Shown here: positions 16,155 through 26,543 of the stretch, piece after piece | Position numbering within the stretch: the first letter of the stretch is position 1 | Layout of the letters: each line of letters begins with the position of its first letter | NCBI RefSeq assembly: GCF_000813985.1 | Contig: NZ_JWLJ01000004.1 | Location: 348,010 to 412,009, forward strand | Direction: 5' to 3' | Source: Ruegeria sp. ANG-R | GTDB taxonomy: Bacteria; Pseudomonadota; Alphaproteobacteria; Rhodobacterales; Rhodobacteraceae | Length of the DNA stretch: 64,000 nucleotides | Notes under the pieces: model-generated | The model's input: only the letters and a program-made list of their open reading frames with translations | Told to the model about the DNA's origin: nothing | The model's database searches: none | Position numbers and translations under genes: made by a program

Positions 16155-18044
16155 TCAGAAGGTCAGATGGAAGCGCAAAAAACCGTCCGAGTCAGGGGGC
16201 AGACGACGCGGGCGATAGTCTGCCAGTTCCTCCAGATACTTTTGCGCGCCCGGACCGGTGGTCAGGATTGCACTGAGCCCCTGATTTTGCGTGAAAGAAA
16301 ACGGTTGCGGAGCGTGTCCCAGCGGATCGGCGGGCAGGATACCCGCCACATAATCATGCAGGATATCGTGAATACGCAGCGTCGGCAGGTCGATCAGGTC
16401 CGGTTGCCGGGAGATCGGAAAGTGACCCCCGCCACTGATACGGAAGTTATTGACCGCGACTACAAACTGCTGGTCGGGCGTGACCGGTCGCCCATCTAAT
16501 TTCAGATCGCGAATACGGGAGTGAGCCGGGTCGGTCAGCCGTCCGGCGGAATCGAATCGTGTCGGCTGCGACAGATCGATCCGATAGGTCACCCCGTACA
16601 AAACGTCGAAATTGTGGCCGGTGCGCTGAGGGTCGCAAAGGGCGACGGGGAAACGCCCGGACAATTGGTTGAACAGCCCGGCGGACATTTCCAGCCAGTC
16701 CCGAACCTGCGATCCTGTGGCCAGCACGGCGCGCAGCTCATTGGGGAAGACACTCAGATCGGCGATATGCCGAGCCGAGACCTCTCCTGCAGGTATGTCG
16801 GTGTAGTAGGTTTTGCCCGCTCGGCCTCCGAACTTCGCGGGGGCAGCAGCCGATAAAACGGGTAAATCCGCCCAGGCCGTATCGACCAGATGCGGGCGCA
16901 GCGCCGCCGCCTGAGCTGCGGCGCTCAGGGCCAGGCCCCGGTCCGGAACGCAATACGAGAAATAACTATGCAGCGATTGCGTGACAGAGCCCACTGGTCT
17001 GGCCATTCTGGAGCGCGTAGCGCTGTGGCCGCTGTCAAAAATGTCTGTCATGGCGGGGCATTCAGACGTCACTGGGTCGGTTTGATTGATCGGCCGTGCT
17101 TCGACGTGACTTTTGGCAATGTGCCAGCCGCCGTCACGGCGCTGCTGCAACGTCAAATCGATGATCCCCAGATGAGACCCGGCCCACCCCTGCATGACCA
17201 CCGGCGTGCCATGAACCAATCCTCGGTCACTGTCGACAAAAGGAAACCCGTCATGTGCCTTGCCGGGCAGAGTCAGGTGGGTATGGCCTGCGACGATCGC
17301 GTCAATCTCATGGAGTTCGGCAAGGGGGATGATAGCGTTCTCCAGCCCCGGTTCAGCCTGTGCCGACCCCAATCCCGTATGTGCAAGGGCCACGATCAGG
17401 TCACACCCTTGCCGACGCAGGTCTTTCGCAGTGTTTTGCGCAGTGGTAAGGATGTCGGTCACAACGACCTGATCCTGTAGCATGTGGGCCTCCCACCGGG
17501 CGGTCTGGGGCGGCAACACAGACAAGACGCCAATGCGGAGCGGGACGTCCCGACCGTTCACCGAGACCACGCGTCGCAGAATCGCATACGGTTCCCATCC
17601 CGCTTCGGCCCCGTTACTTACCATGTTGCTGCAAATTATCGGGCACGAGGTTTGGCGTGCGAACCGATTGACGAAGTCCAACCCAAATCCGAAATCGTGA
17701 TTACCCAATCCGATCGCGTCGTAGCCGAGCGTGTCGAACGCCTTCGACAACGGATGAGCATCCGGTACGGTCTCGGCTGCTCATGTTCCCATCGGCGTAC
17801 CCTGCAGGCTGTCTCCATTGTCAAACAACAGCACAAGCGTGCTATCGCGTCTGGCCTGTTCACGCGCGTCATGGATCAGGCTGGCTGTGCGGGCAAATCC
17901 GACAGCGGGGTCCGGGCGATCTGAATAATAGTCATATGATGTCAGGTGCATATGCAGATCAGAGGTCGCCAGTATACGAATATATGTGCGTGGCCCGCGC
18001 CCCTGATCTTGATGCGATAATTCCTTGGGTTTCAATATTTTCAA
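16155..18044 (-). pseudogene. Bifunctional metallophosphatase / 5'-nucleotidase interrupted by an in-frame TGA
   Basis: The frame encodes about 629 codons of a CpdB/UshA-type enzyme that hydrolyses nucleotides or 2',3'-cyclic nucleotides. The N-terminal part has the metal-binding motifs SDLHMHL and FDNGDSLQGTP; a TGA at 17781-17783 then breaks the frame. The same frame continues with LGYDAIGLGNHDF, the GHTHLTLPG motif and a full C-terminal nucleotidase domain. Because both parts are in one frame and everything else is intact, a single change (for example TGG to TGA) explains it. It is either a recent nonsense mutation, a sequence error or read-through. The start is probably TTG at 18044; no signal peptide is seen. 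An internal ATG at 17750 could yield only a fragment lacking the first metal ligands. Confidence 0.8.
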
Positions 18045-18213
18045 CTTCTGGCCGTCTAAGTAACAGTGTTTTCACCATGAGGTGGATTTAGTGCAAATTC
18101 CGGGGCAATGCTGCGGTCATTCCACGGCAGGACGAAAATTTGTTTGGCGAATACCCGTTGCACCATCGGCAAAGACGTGGCAGCCCTTTGCCCGGCACTC
18201 AGGAATGGCAGGC

Positions 18214-19197
18214 ATGAAACGCGCAGAACAGGTGACATTCGGCGGCTCGGGATTGGATCGGGCGGGTTTGCTGCGTGGTGATGCAGATAAACTGGCGCAG
18301 GCTTATGGTGATCCTTCGGCAAAATGCGCGTTGCTGTGGCGGGGTAAGCTGCTGGTTCAGGGGGAAGCGCTGGATCGATTGGCCCTGCTTCCGATGGGTC
18401 ACAGGATTTTCGAACAGGGACCGGGAGGCGTGATCGAGGCGCCGGTATTCCTTGGCAAGACGGATGAGGATGCGCCGCTGTTCGCCATGGATATCTCGGA
18501 CTGGGCGGCTGAAGGTCTGGATTTGTCTGGCGTCGGCGATTTTGTGGACCGTACCGAGCAACAGCACCCCGACCTGCCCGAGGGGTATGTCTTTGCCGAG
18601 ATGCGGCGGATCATGACGCGCCTCAGCCCGCGCGACGCGGAGCTGGCGGCAACTGCCAAAGCCGTGATCGGCTGGCATGAAACCCACCGGTTCTGTGCCC
18701 GGTGCGGTGCACGCAGCGAGATGTCTCAGGGCGGATGGCAGCGCAGTTGCCCGGCTTGTGGCGGTCAGCATTTCCCGCGTACTGACCCGGTGGTCATCAT
18801 GCTGATCACGCATGGCAATTCGGTGCTGATGGGGCGCTCGCCCGGTTGGCCCGAAGGCATGTACTCGCTGCTGGCGGGCTTTGTCGAGCCCGGTGAAACG
18901 CTTGAGGCGGCGGTGCGGCGCGAAGTGATGGAGGAAGCGGGGGTGCCCGTGGGTGATGTCCACTACCTCGCCAGCCAGCCCTGGCCCTTTCCCGCATCCC
19001 TGATGTTCGGTTGTGCGGGCGAGGCGTTGTCGCGCGATATCCAGATCGATCCGGTCGAGATCGAGGACGCGATGTGGGTCACCCGAACCGAGATGATGCA
19101 GGCTTTTGCCGGGGATCATCCCAAGCTGCTACCTGCCCGAAAGGGTGCGATCGCGCATTTTTTGTTGCAACATTGGCTTGCAGACACACTGGACTGA
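18214..19197 (+). CDS. nudC: NADH pyrophosphatase NudC
   Basis: A 327-aa Nudix hydrolase with a C4 zinc ribbon (CARCGARSEMSQGG...CPAC, about 164-185) and the Nudix box beginning GFVEPGETLEAAVRREV and ending MEEAG. The downstream SQPWPFPAS motif is diagnostic of NudC. It cleaves NADH to NMNH and AMP and can remove NAD caps from RNA. The ATG at 18214 is preceded by AGGA eight bases upstream. It appears to lead a run of plus-strand genes (START-like, GNAT, kinase). Confidence 0.94.
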   Translation: MKRAEQVTFGGSGLDRAGLLRGDADKLAQAYGDPSAKCALLWRGKLLVQGEALDRLALLPMGHRIFEQGPGGVIEAPVFLGKTDEDAPLFAMDISDWAAEGLDLSGVGDFVDRTEQQHPDLPEGYVFAEMRRIMTRLSPRDAELAATAKAVIGWHETHRFCARCGARSEMSQGGWQRSCPACGGQHFPRTDPVVIMLITHGNSVLMGRSPGWPEGMYSLLAGFVEPGETLEAAVRREVMEEAGVPVGDVHYLASQPWPFPASLMFGCAGEALSRDIQIDPVEIEDAMWVTRTEMMQAFAGDHPKLLPARKGAIAHFLLQHWLADTLD

Positions 19198-19236
19198 CGA
19201 GAAACTGAACCCGAACGAGGGCAGAGAAAAGCGAAG

Positions 19237-19704
19237 ATGCAGTTTTCAGCGCAGGAAGATATCGAAGTTCCGATCGACACGGTTTTTACCATGGTCTCCG
19301 ATTTCGAGCGCTTTGAACGCATGGCATTGCGGCGCGGGATTGATGTGAGGCGTGTTTCAGGCTCTGCTATGCCGCAGGCCGGAACCACTTGGGAAACCGA
19401 GTTCAAGATACGTGGCAAGCCGCGCCAGATCACGGTGGTGATGACCGATTGCGATCGGCCTTCACTGATGCGGTTCCAGTCCAGTAGCAAAGGCATGAAT
19501 GGTGATACGGTGATTGAGCTTCTGGCACTCTCTCAGCGCCGAACACGCCTTCTTATCGAAACATCACTGGGTGCAAAAACCCTGCCTGCCCGGCTTTTGC
19601 TGCAATCCCTGAAGCTTGGTCAATCCCGGTTCCGGCGGCAATTCCAGACGCGCCTCAGCGAGTTCGCGCGCGAACTGGAGGAACGGCACCTTCACGGTGT
19701 CTGA
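19237..19704 (+). CDS. SRPBCC (START-like) family protein
   Basis: A 155-aa protein with the START/polyketide-cyclase pattern: an N-terminal strand EDIEVPIDTVFTMVSDFERFERM, a mid-protein GTTWETEF segment and a C-terminal long helix (LGQSRFRRQFQTRLSEFARE). Such proteins bind a hydrophobic ligand in a cavity; substrate unknown. It starts 39 bp after nudC on the same strand. Confidence 0.8.
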   Translation: MQFSAQEDIEVPIDTVFTMVSDFERFERMALRRGIDVRRVSGSAMPQAGTTWETEFKIRGKPRQITVVMTDCDRPSLMRFQSSSKGMNGDTVIELLALSQRRTRLLIETSLGAKTLPARLLLQSLKLGQSRFRRQFQTRLSEFARELEERHLHGV

Positions 19705-19710
19705 CGATGG

Positions 19711-20196
19711 ATGAGCAGCGTGGATAAACCGATCATTCGAACGGCCACCGAAGCGGATGCGGATGGTATTGCCGGGGTTCTGACGGCGCTTGTTGCCTCC
19801 GGAAAACGGAACAAGCCCAGCGATGCTGCTTTTGCTCTGGCGCATTACATCAGCGATCCGGAACGCATCCGGTGCAGCGTTGCGGTGGATTCTGACGGAG
19901 ACATTCTGGGCTTTCAGTCATTGAAGCTTGCTACCAAAAACAACCTCTATGGGGTTGCTGTCGGTTGGGGCATCATCGGTACACATATAAAACCGGCTGC
20001 TGCAAGATGCGGCGTAGGTCGGGAGTTGTTCAAATCCTCTCTGCAAGCTGCACAGCAGAGGGGATTGACCGCGATAGATGCGACGATCGGGGCCCACAAC
20101 TCTGAGGGCCTTGGCTATTATGAGACCATGGGATTTCGCGACTACCGCCGGATGGAGGGCGCGATATGCAAGGTCTTTCGTATTTCCGGGGCATGA
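19711..20196 (+). CDS. GNAT family N-acetyltransferase
   Basis: A 161-aa protein with the GNAT acetyl-CoA region (HIKPAAARCGVGRELFKSSL, about 93-112, an R/Q-x-x-G-x-G/A variant) and the C-terminal HNSEGLGYYETMGFRDY motif. The acceptor is unknown. The ATG at 19711 lies 6 bp past the preceding stop, so it is probably co-transcribed. Confidence 0.86.
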   Translation: MSSVDKPIIRTATEADADGIAGVLTALVASGKRNKPSDAAFALAHYISDPERIRCSVAVDSDGDILGFQSLKLATKNNLYGVAVGWGIIGTHIKPAAARCGVGRELFKSSLQAAQQRGLTAIDATIGAHNSEGLGYYETMGFRDYRRMEGAICKVFRISGA

Positions 20197-20237
20197 AGCG
20201 CCCCATGATACCTATCACGTTTGAGCAGCCTTGCTGA

Positions 20238-20789
20238 ATGTCACAGATCATCTTTCTCCACGGCGCGTCCAGCAGCGGCAAGACCACTCTGGCCCGTGCG
20301 CTTCAATTGAAAGCGGAGGTGCCATTCTGGCACATCTCAATCGATCATCTGCGGGATTCGGGCGTGCTGCCCATGCAAAGGTTCCAAAGAGGTGATTTCG
20401 ATTGGTCAGCAGAGCGTGCCAGAACCTTCGAAGGGTTTCACGCTTCGCTGGCGGCTTACGCAAACGCAGGCAATAATCTGATCATCGAGCACATTCTCGA
20501 TACACCGGGATGGATTGAGGCGCTGAAACAGGGCCTGACAGATCACGACGTTTTGTTCGTCGGGGTGCATTGCCCAATCGAGCTCCTCAACCAAAGAGAG
20601 ACAGCGCGCGGTGATCGCAAGCCCGGAAGCGCGGCCAGGGACCAACAGACGATCCACCGGGGCAGAGTCTATGATCTGCAGGTCCACGCGCCGGATGGCA
20701 TTGAGGTGAATGTCGATCTCATCCTCGACGCGTGGCGCAGCGGGACGCGGATATCCGAATTCGCCTCTCGGCATTCGTCAAAGGTGTGA
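20238..20789 (+). CDS. Chloramphenicol phosphotransferase-like P-loop protein
   Basis: A 183-aa P-loop protein with Walker A GASSSGKTT at residues 9-17, a SIDHLRD segment, the FVGVHCPIELLNQRETARGD stretch and a late YDLQVHAPDGI region. The order resembles chloramphenicol 3-O-phosphotransferase and its relatives. Most such chromosomal relatives have unknown substrates, so resistance should not be assumed. It ends 1 bp before the convergent pheA stop. Confidence 0.75.
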   Translation: MSQIIFLHGASSSGKTTLARALQLKAEVPFWHISIDHLRDSGVLPMQRFQRGDFDWSAERARTFEGFHASLAAYANAGNNLIIEHILDTPGWIEALKQGLTDHDVLFVGVHCPIELLNQRETARGDRKPGSAARDQQTIHRGRVYDLQVHAPDGIEVNVDLILDAWRSGTRISEFASRHSSKV

Positions 20790-20790
20790 G

Positions 20791-21624
20791 CTACCCGCGG
20801 GGCTGCGCCGCCGGGTAGACGCCAAGCACCTCCACATTTGTGGTGAAGTGCTCTAGCTCATCCATCGCCAGTTGCACGTTCCGGTCATCCGGGTGGCCAA
20901 CGATATCTGCATAGAACTGAGTCGCCGTGAAGGACCCATCGACCATGTAGCTTTCCAGCTTGGTCATGTTGATGCCGTTGGTGGCGAACCCGCCCATCGC
21001 CTTGTACAGCGCCGCCGGAATGTTGCGGACCTGAAAGACAAAGCTGGTGATCATGCCGTGATCACCGCGCCGCGATTCGTCTGCTTCTCGCGACATCACC
21101 AGAAAGCGGGTCGTGTTGTCGCCCTGATCCTCAATGTGGCGGGCCAGAATGTTGAGGCCATATATCTCACCCGCCAGTTCGCTGGCCAAGGCTGCGGAGT
21201 GTTTATCGCCAATCTCGGCCACCTCGCGCGCGGCACGGGCGTTGTCTGGGCTGACCCTGCCGCGAATACCGTGCTGTTTCAGAAAGCCCGCACATTGCGG
21301 CAGCAGTACGAGGTGGGAATGCGCTTCGGTGATGTCGTCCAGCGTAGCGCCCGGCACACCCAGCACATTGATATGCACGCGCACAAACGCTTCGTCGATG
21401 ATGTGCAGGCCGCTATGTGGCAACAGGCGATGGATATCCGCGACACGGCCATAGGTGGTGTTTTCGACCGGCAGCATTGCCAGATCGGCTTCGCCCGAGC
21501 GTACCGATTCGATCACATCCTCGAATGTGCGGCAGGGCAGGGCGTCCATATCGGGGCGTGCATTGCGGCAAGCTTCATGACTGTAGGCGCCGGGTTCCCC
21601 CTGAAAGGCTATGCGGTTGGTCAT
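20791..21624 (-). CDS. pheA: Prephenate dehydratase
   Basis: A 277-aa monofunctional enzyme converting prephenate to phenylpyruvate for phenylalanine synthesis. The dehydratase domain starts at IAFQGEPGAYSHEA and includes the VENTTYGRV active-site segment and the TRFLVM motif. A C-terminal ACT domain (about 195-277) carries LESYMVDGSF, the place of the Phe-binding ESRP motif, here altered. The start at 21624 has GGAA nine bases upstream; an earlier TTG at 21645 is possible. Confidence 0.94.
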   Translation of the reverse strand: MTNRIAFQGEPGAYSHEACRNARPDMDALPCRTFEDVIESVRSGEADLAMLPVENTTYGRVADIHRLLPHSGLHIIDEAFVRVHINVLGVPGATLDDITEAHSHLVLLPQCAGFLKQHGIRGRVSPDNARAAREVAEIGDKHSAALASELAGEIYGLNILARHIEDQGDNTTRFLVMSREADESRRGDHGMITSFVFQVRNIPAALYKAMGGFATNGINMTKLESYMVDGSFTATQFYADIVGHPDDRNVQLAMDELEHFTTNVEVLGVYPAAQPRG

Positions 21625-21745
21625 TTGGTCGTTTCCGTGCAACAAGTTCTTGATTTGGGCGTTTAGTCGCGGTGTCTATACCTTGCCTCTTCTCAGGGGA
21701 AGCCTTAGACACCCCGCAGACAGCTGAAATGGACTCGCGATCAAA

Positions 21746-22255
21746 ATGTTCGACACGATGACAGTTACCAAGGCCGCAGCAGGCCTGTTTGGCACCTTCC
21801 TTGTGCTGCTTCTGGCAAAATGGGGGGCGGATATCCTCTATAGCTCGGATAGCCATCATGCTGAGGCTTCCTACGTTATCGAATCCGAAAGCTCGGGCGA
21901 AAGCGCTGACGGCGAAGAGGTGGTCTTCGAAGAGATTCTGGCAGCAGCCGATCCAGAAAAAGGCGCGAAGGTCTTCCGCAAGTGTACCGCCTGCCACAAG
22001 CTGGAAGATGGCGCGAACGGCACCGGCCCTTACCTGTATGGTGTCGTAGACCGCCCGGTTGCATCAGCCAAAGGGTTCACCGGGTACTCGGCCTCGATGC
22101 AGGCGCATGGCGGCAACTGGACGCCCGAAGCGCTTGATGCATTCCTGACAAAGCCCAGCAGCTATATCTCGGGCACATCCATGAGCTTTGCCGGCCTGAA
22201 GAAGCCGCAGGATCGCGCCGATCTGATTGCTTATCTGCAGACCATCGGCAATTGA
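21746..22255 (+). CDS. Membrane-anchored cytochrome c (CycM/c552 type)
   Basis: A 169-aa class I cytochrome c with an uncleaved N-terminal anchor (about residues 9-29), an acidic linker (ESESSGESADGEEV) and a haem-binding CTACH motif (about 81-85). The distal methionine lies in SGTSMSFAGL. Anchored cytochromes of this kind shuttle electrons from the bc1 complex to terminal oxidases. It is monocistronic and followed by a terminator. Confidence 0.9.
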   Translation: MFDTMTVTKAAAGLFGTFLVLLLAKWGADILYSSDSHHAEASYVIESESSGESADGEEVVFEEILAAADPEKGAKVFRKCTACHKLEDGANGTGPYLYGVVDRPVASAKGFTGYSASMQAHGGNWTPEALDAFLTKPSSYISGTSMSFAGLKKPQDRADLIAYLQTIGN

Positions 22256-22280
22256 TCTATTGATCATACGGGACGATTTC

Positions 22281-22315
22281 AAAGCCGCTGCCTCGCGCAG
22301 CGGCTTTATTTTTTG
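22281..22315 (+). terminator. Intrinsic terminator after the cytochrome c gene
   Basis: AAAGCCGCTGC/GCAGCGGCTTT arms with a CTCGC loop, followed by ATTTTTTG. Confidence 0.9.
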
Positions 22316-22429
22316 TCTGAGAAGAACTTCACAAAGCGTTCACGCATTCTAAACTTGCAACTGACGGTGCTGGACCTTTAGCTGGCGGGCACAACAATGA
22401 AGATGACAAAAATTCAGAGGACGAGCCTT

Positions 22430-24340
22430 ATGAACCCCCTTGTGCCCGCGATGCGCCTTACCCGAATTCACACTTGGGCTGCGGTCTTTGGGATTTCTGC
22501 TGCGATTGCGCTGGGTGGAGCAGGTCGTGCCAGCGCCACTGAGGAAGGGGTCACACGCAGCCACGGTTATTCCTACTTCGGGAATCTGGATTACCCGGCT
22601 GATTACCCGCATCTGAACTACGTCAACCCGGATGCGCCGAAGGGCGGGGAGTTGTCATTGTCGGGATCGGGTACGTTTGATTCCCTTAACCCTTACTCGC
22701 GAAAAGGGCGGGCCGGGGCTTTGACCACGCTTCAATATGACTCGCTGATCGACAGCACCGCCGACAGCGTTGGCCAGTATTACGGAATTATCGCTGAAAG
22801 CCTGGAGTATGACGAAGGGCGCAATTACGTGATCTTCCACATGCGACCCGAAGCGACGTTCTGGGATGGCACGCCGGTTACAGCCGAAGATGTGGTCTAC
22901 AGTCATCGCTTGTTCATAGAACAGGGGCTGCCGTCCTATGCGCAAGCCGTTGGGCGCATGGTCACCGGCGCTGAAGCGCTGGATGATCATACCGTCAAAT
23001 TCACCTTCAGCCCGGATGTAACGCGGCGTGGGTTGATCGAAACGGTTGGCTCGACCCCGGTCTTCTCAAAGGCGTGGTTTGAAGCGGATGAAAGCCGCCG
23101 CCTGGATGAACCCAGGCTTGAGGTCGCGGTGGGGTCCGGCCCCTACAAGCTGGACAGCTACGACATCAACCGCCGCATCGTATACAAGCGCCGCGATGAC
23201 TATTGGGGCAAGGATCTGCCTATCAACGTGGGCCGTCACAACTACGATACCGTCCGGATCGAATACTTCGCCGATCAGACCGCCGCGTTCGAAGGGTTCA
23301 AGGCGGGTGAGTATACCATGCGGGTCGAAAGCGACCCTAAGCTCTGGGCTTCAAGTTATGATTTCCCGAAGCTCAGCGAAGGTGTTGTGGTGCGGGATGA
23401 GATCGTCGATGGCAGCCCGCCGACACCGTCCGGTTTTGTGTTCAACCTGGGGAAACCGCAGTTTGCAGACAAAAATGTGCGCAAGGCGCTGGCATTGGCG
23501 TTCAACTTTGAATGGGCGAATGAATCGCTGTTGTTCGGTCTGAATTCGCCGCGCAGCTCATTTGTGCAAGATACCCATCTTGAGGCGGCTGGCGTTCCAG
23601 AGGGCGCGGAACTCGCTTTCCTGGAATCTCTCGGAGACGTGGTGCCCGCAGAGCTGTTCAGTGAACCTGCGCTTGTTGTGCACGAGTCCAACCCGGCCAG
23701 ATTGAATGACCGGCGCAATCTGCGGAAAGCGTCGAAACTGCTGGATGAGGCCGGATGGGCTGTGGGCGAAGGCAATCTGCGCCGAAATTCCGAGGGGCAG
23801 ACGCTAAGGGTCAACATTCCCTACGCGTCAAGTATGCCGACCTCGACCGCTACGATGATCGAAACCTATGTGCAGAACCTGCAATCGATTGGGGTGGACG
23901 CTTCGGCAGAGAAGGTAGACCCCTCTCAGTTCACGCTGCGGCGGCGCGAACGGGACTACGACATGGTGTACTCGAACCGTTACGGCTCGTTCCTGTCGAC
24001 AGGGGGTGGTCTGAGCCAGATGTATGGATCGGAAGAAGCCGCTTTCAGCCTGTTCAATCCGGCAGGTCTTGCCAGCCCTTTGGTGGATGCGGTGATCGAA
24101 GCGTCATTTGACACCACAAATCAGGCCGAACAGGATGCGGCGCTGATGGCGCTGGATCGCGCCTTGCGTTATGAGTTCTTCGTCATCCCTGATGGGTATG
24201 TGGCGGATTACTGGACGGCTTACTACGACATGTATGAATATCCCGAAAACCTCCCTCCCTTCGCGCTCGGGTATCTCGACCTATGGTGGGTCAACCCCGA
24301 GAAAGAAGCCGAACTGAAAGCGAAAGGCGCGCTGCGATAA
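22430..24340 (+). CDS. yejA: Peptide ABC transporter substrate-binding protein, YejA-like
   Basis: A 636-aa family 5 extracellular solute-binding protein. After a signal peptide (ending near GRASA) it has the YejA-type start [20 protein letters not shown] followed by [12 protein letters not shown]. The family 5 signature region lies around [20 protein letters not shown]. In E. coli YejABEF imports peptides including microcin C. Start at 22430 is chosen for GAGGA nine bases upstream; an ATG at 22397 in frame has no good site. First gene of yejABEF. Confidence 0.93.
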   Translation: MNPLVPAMRLTRIHTWAAVFGISAAIALGGAGRASATEEGVTRSHGYSYFGNLDYPADYPHLNYVNPDAPKGGELSLSGSGTFDSLNPYSRKGRAGALTTLQYDSLIDSTADSVGQYYGIIAESLEYDEGRNYVIFHMRPEATFWDGTPVTAEDVVYSHRLFIEQGLPSYAQAVGRMVTGAEALDDHTVKFTFSPDVTRRGLIETVGSTPVFSKAWFEADESRRLDEPRLEVAVGSGPYKLDSYDINRRIVYKRRDDYWGKDLPINVGRHNYDTVRIEYFADQTAAFEGFKAGEYTMRVESDPKLWASSYDFPKLSEGVVVRDEIVDGSPPTPSGFVFNLGKPQFADKNVRKALALAFNFEWANESLLFGLNSPRSSFVQDTHLEAAGVPEGAELAFLESLGDVVPAELFSEPALVVHESNPARLNDRRNLRKASKLLDEAGWAVGEGNLRRNSEGQTLRVNIPYASSMPTSTATMIETYVQNLQSIGVDASAEKVDPSQFTLRRRERDYDMVYSNRYGSFLSTGGGLSQMYGSEEAAFSLFNPAGLASPLVDAVIEASFDTTNQAEQDAALMALDRALRYEFFVIPDGYVADYWTAYYDMYEYPENLPPFALGYLDLWWVNPEKEAELKAKGALR

Positions 24341-24341
24341 G

Positions 24342-25436
24342 ATGGGCGCCTATATCCTAAGACGCCTGCTGCTGGTCATTCCGACCCTTCTGGGCATCAT
24401 GATCGTTAATTTCACGCTGGTGCAGTTCGTTCCCGGCGGGCCGATCGAACAGATCATCGCTCAGATCGAAGGTCAGGGTGATGTCTTTGCCGGCTTTGCC
24501 GGCGGTGGTGACGCCGGGGCGGGTGCAGAGACTGCGGGTGGCGCATTTGACGACAAATATGTCGGAGCGCGCGGCCTTCCGCCCGAGTTCATCGCGGAGC
24601 TGGAGAAGGAGTTCGGCTTCGACAAACCACCGCTTGAACGCTTCCTGGGTATGATGTGGAACTATTTGACGCTGGACTTTGGCGAAAGCTACTTCCGCTC
24701 GATCAGCGTGATTGATCTGGTGCTGGAAAAGATGCCTGTTTCGATTTCGCTGGGCTTGTGGTCAACGCTGATCGCCTATCTGGTGTCGATCCCGCTGGGT
24801 ATTCGCAAGGCCGTCAGGGATGGATCGCGGTTCGACACCTGGACCAGCGGTATGATTATCGTGGCCTATGCCATCCCCGGTTTTCTGTTCGCCATTCTGC
24901 TGCTGGTTCTGTTTGCTGGTGGTTCGTATTGGCAAATCTTCCCTCTGCGCGGGCTGACCTCGGACAATTGGGACAGCCTCAGCTTGTTTGGCAAGATCAC
25001 CGACTATTTCTGGCATATCGCATTGCCAATCATCGCGCTGACGATATCGGCCTTTGCGACGCTGACGCTGCTGACCAAGAACTCGTTCCTGGACGAGATC
25101 AAAAAGCAATACGTCATGACCGCCCGCGCCAAGGGGCTGAGCGAAAGCAAGGTGTTGTACGGCCATGTTTTCCGCAACGCGATGCTGATCGTGATCGCAG
25201 GTTTCCCGGCGGTGTTCATCGGGGTGTTCTTCGGCGGCTCGATCATCATCGAGACCATCTTCTCGCTGGACGGTCTGGGCCGATTGGGTTTCGAGGCCGC
25301 AGTGGCCCGTGATTATCCGGTGATCTTCGGCACGCTGTTCATCTTTGGCCTGATGGGGCTGGTCGTCGGCATCATCAGCGATCTGATGTATGTGCTGGTC
25401 GACCCGCGCATCGATTTCGAAAAACGGGAGGGGTAA
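24342..25436 (+). CDS. yejB: Peptide ABC transporter permease YejB
   Basis: A 364-aa inner-membrane permease, the same length as E. coli YejB. It starts [19 protein letters not shown] and has the large N-terminal periplasmic insert of this family (Gly-rich here, about 45-70). The EAA-type loop is at [20 protein letters not shown] and the protein ends VDPRIDF. It begins one base after the yejA stop, so the two are coupled. Confidence 0.95.
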   Translation: MGAYILRRLLLVIPTLLGIMIVNFTLVQFVPGGPIEQIIAQIEGQGDVFAGFAGGGDAGAGAETAGGAFDDKYVGARGLPPEFIAELEKEFGFDKPPLERFLGMMWNYLTLDFGESYFRSISVIDLVLEKMPVSISLGLWSTLIAYLVSIPLGIRKAVRDGSRFDTWTSGMIIVAYAIPGFLFAILLLVLFAGGSYWQIFPLRGLTSDNWDSLSLFGKITDYFWHIALPIIALTISAFATLTLLTKNSFLDEIKKQYVMTARAKGLSESKVLYGHVFRNAMLIVIAGFPAVFIGVFFGGSIIIETIFSLDGLGRLGFEAAVARDYPVIFGTLFIFGLMGLVVGIISDLMYVLVDPRIDFEKREG

Positions 25437-26543
25437 ATGGCGCTTTCCCCCCTCAACCAGCGCCGTTGGCGCAACTTCCGACGCAATGGCCGGGCGTTCT
25501 GGTCGTTGATCATTTTCTCGGTGCTGTTCGGCCTGTCGCTGTTTGCCGAGTTCATCGCCAATGACAAACCGATCCTGATAAAATACCGGGGTGAGTTCTA
25601 CACGCCGGTGTTCAATTTCTACGCCGAGACCGAGTTCGGCGGCGACTTCCAGACCGAGGCGATCTATCGCGACCCAGAGGTCATGTGCCTGATCGACAGC
25701 GGCGGGCTGGATCAGTGTTTCGACGATCCCGAAGGGATTATCGACGAAATCAAGGCCGGTACGTATCAGGCCGAAGGTTTCGAACGTGGTTGGGCCATCT
25801 GGCCGCCGATCCCCTATTCCTTCAACACCAGCGTGGACCGGCCCGGCGCGGCTCCGCTGCCGCCCAATGGTCAGAACCTGTTGGGCACGGACGACACCAA
25901 ACGAGACGTGTTGGCGCGGGTGATCTACGGCTTCCGTCTGTCGATTCTATTCACGCTGATCGTCACGGGCGTGGCCAGTCTGATCGGCATCTTCGCCGGG
26001 GCCATTCAGGGTTTTTTCGGCGGCTGGCTGGACCTGATCTTCCAGCGGATTATCGAGATCTGGTCTGCGACTCCATCGCTCTACGTTATCATCATCATGT
26101 TCGCGATCCTCGGGCGAAGTTTCTGGCTCTTGGTGATTCTGATGATCCTGTTCAGTTGGACTGGATTGGTGGGCGTCGTGCGCGCTGAATTCCTGCGAGC
26201 ACGCAACCTTGAATATGTCCGCGCCGCGCGAGCGCTGGGGGTTGGCAACATGACGATCATGTTCCGCCACATGCTGCCTAACGCGATGGTCGCCACGCTG
26301 ACCTTCATGCCGTTCATCGTAACCGGAACCATTGGTGGGCTGGCCTCGCTGGACTTCCTCGGCTTCGGTTTGCCGTCCTCGGCCCCGTCGCTTGGGGAAT
26401 TGACCTTGCAGGCGAAACAGAACCTGCAGGCCCCGTGGCTGGCCTTCACTGCCTTCTTCACCTTTGCCATCATGCTGTCGCTGCTGGTCTTCATTTTCGA
26501 AGGCGTGCGCGATGCGTTTGATCCTAGAAAGACCTTCTCATGA
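25437..26543 (+). CDS. yejE: Peptide ABC transporter permease YejE
   Basis: A 368-aa permease partner of YejB, with an N-terminal helix, a long periplasmic segment (about 45-135) and five further helices. The EAA loop is at RAARALGVGNMTIMFRHMLP. The start codon follows directly on the yejB stop, and its stop overlaps the yejF start (ATGA). Confidence 0.95.
   Translation: MALSPLNQRRWRNFRRNGRAFWSLIIFSVLFGLSLFAEFIANDKPILIKYRGEFYTPVFNFYAETEFGGDFQTEAIYRDPEVMCLIDSGGLDQCFDDPEGIIDEIKAGTYQAEGFERGWAIWPPIPYSFNTSVDRPGAAPLPPNGQNLLGTDDTKRDVLARVIYGFRLSILFTLIVTGVASLIGIFAGAIQGFFGGWLDLIFQRIIEIWSATPSLYVIIIMFAILGRSFWLLVILMILFSWTGLVGVVRAEFLRARNLEYVRAARALGVGNMTIMFRHMLPNAMVATLTFMPFIVTGTIGGLASLDFLGFGLPSSAPSLGELTLQAKQNLQAPWLAFTAFFTFAIMLSLLVFIFEGVRDAFDPRKTFS

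Noticed and set aside
17781..17783. TGA as a selenocysteine codon
   Set aside because: The position in this enzyme family is not a redox or metal-binding residue and no downstream SECIS-like hairpin was noticed; a nonsense change is simpler.
17750..18044. Frameshift as the cause of the split nucleotidase
   Set aside because: The two parts are in the same frame (17783 to 17750 is 33 bases), so a nonsense codon, not an indel, separates them.
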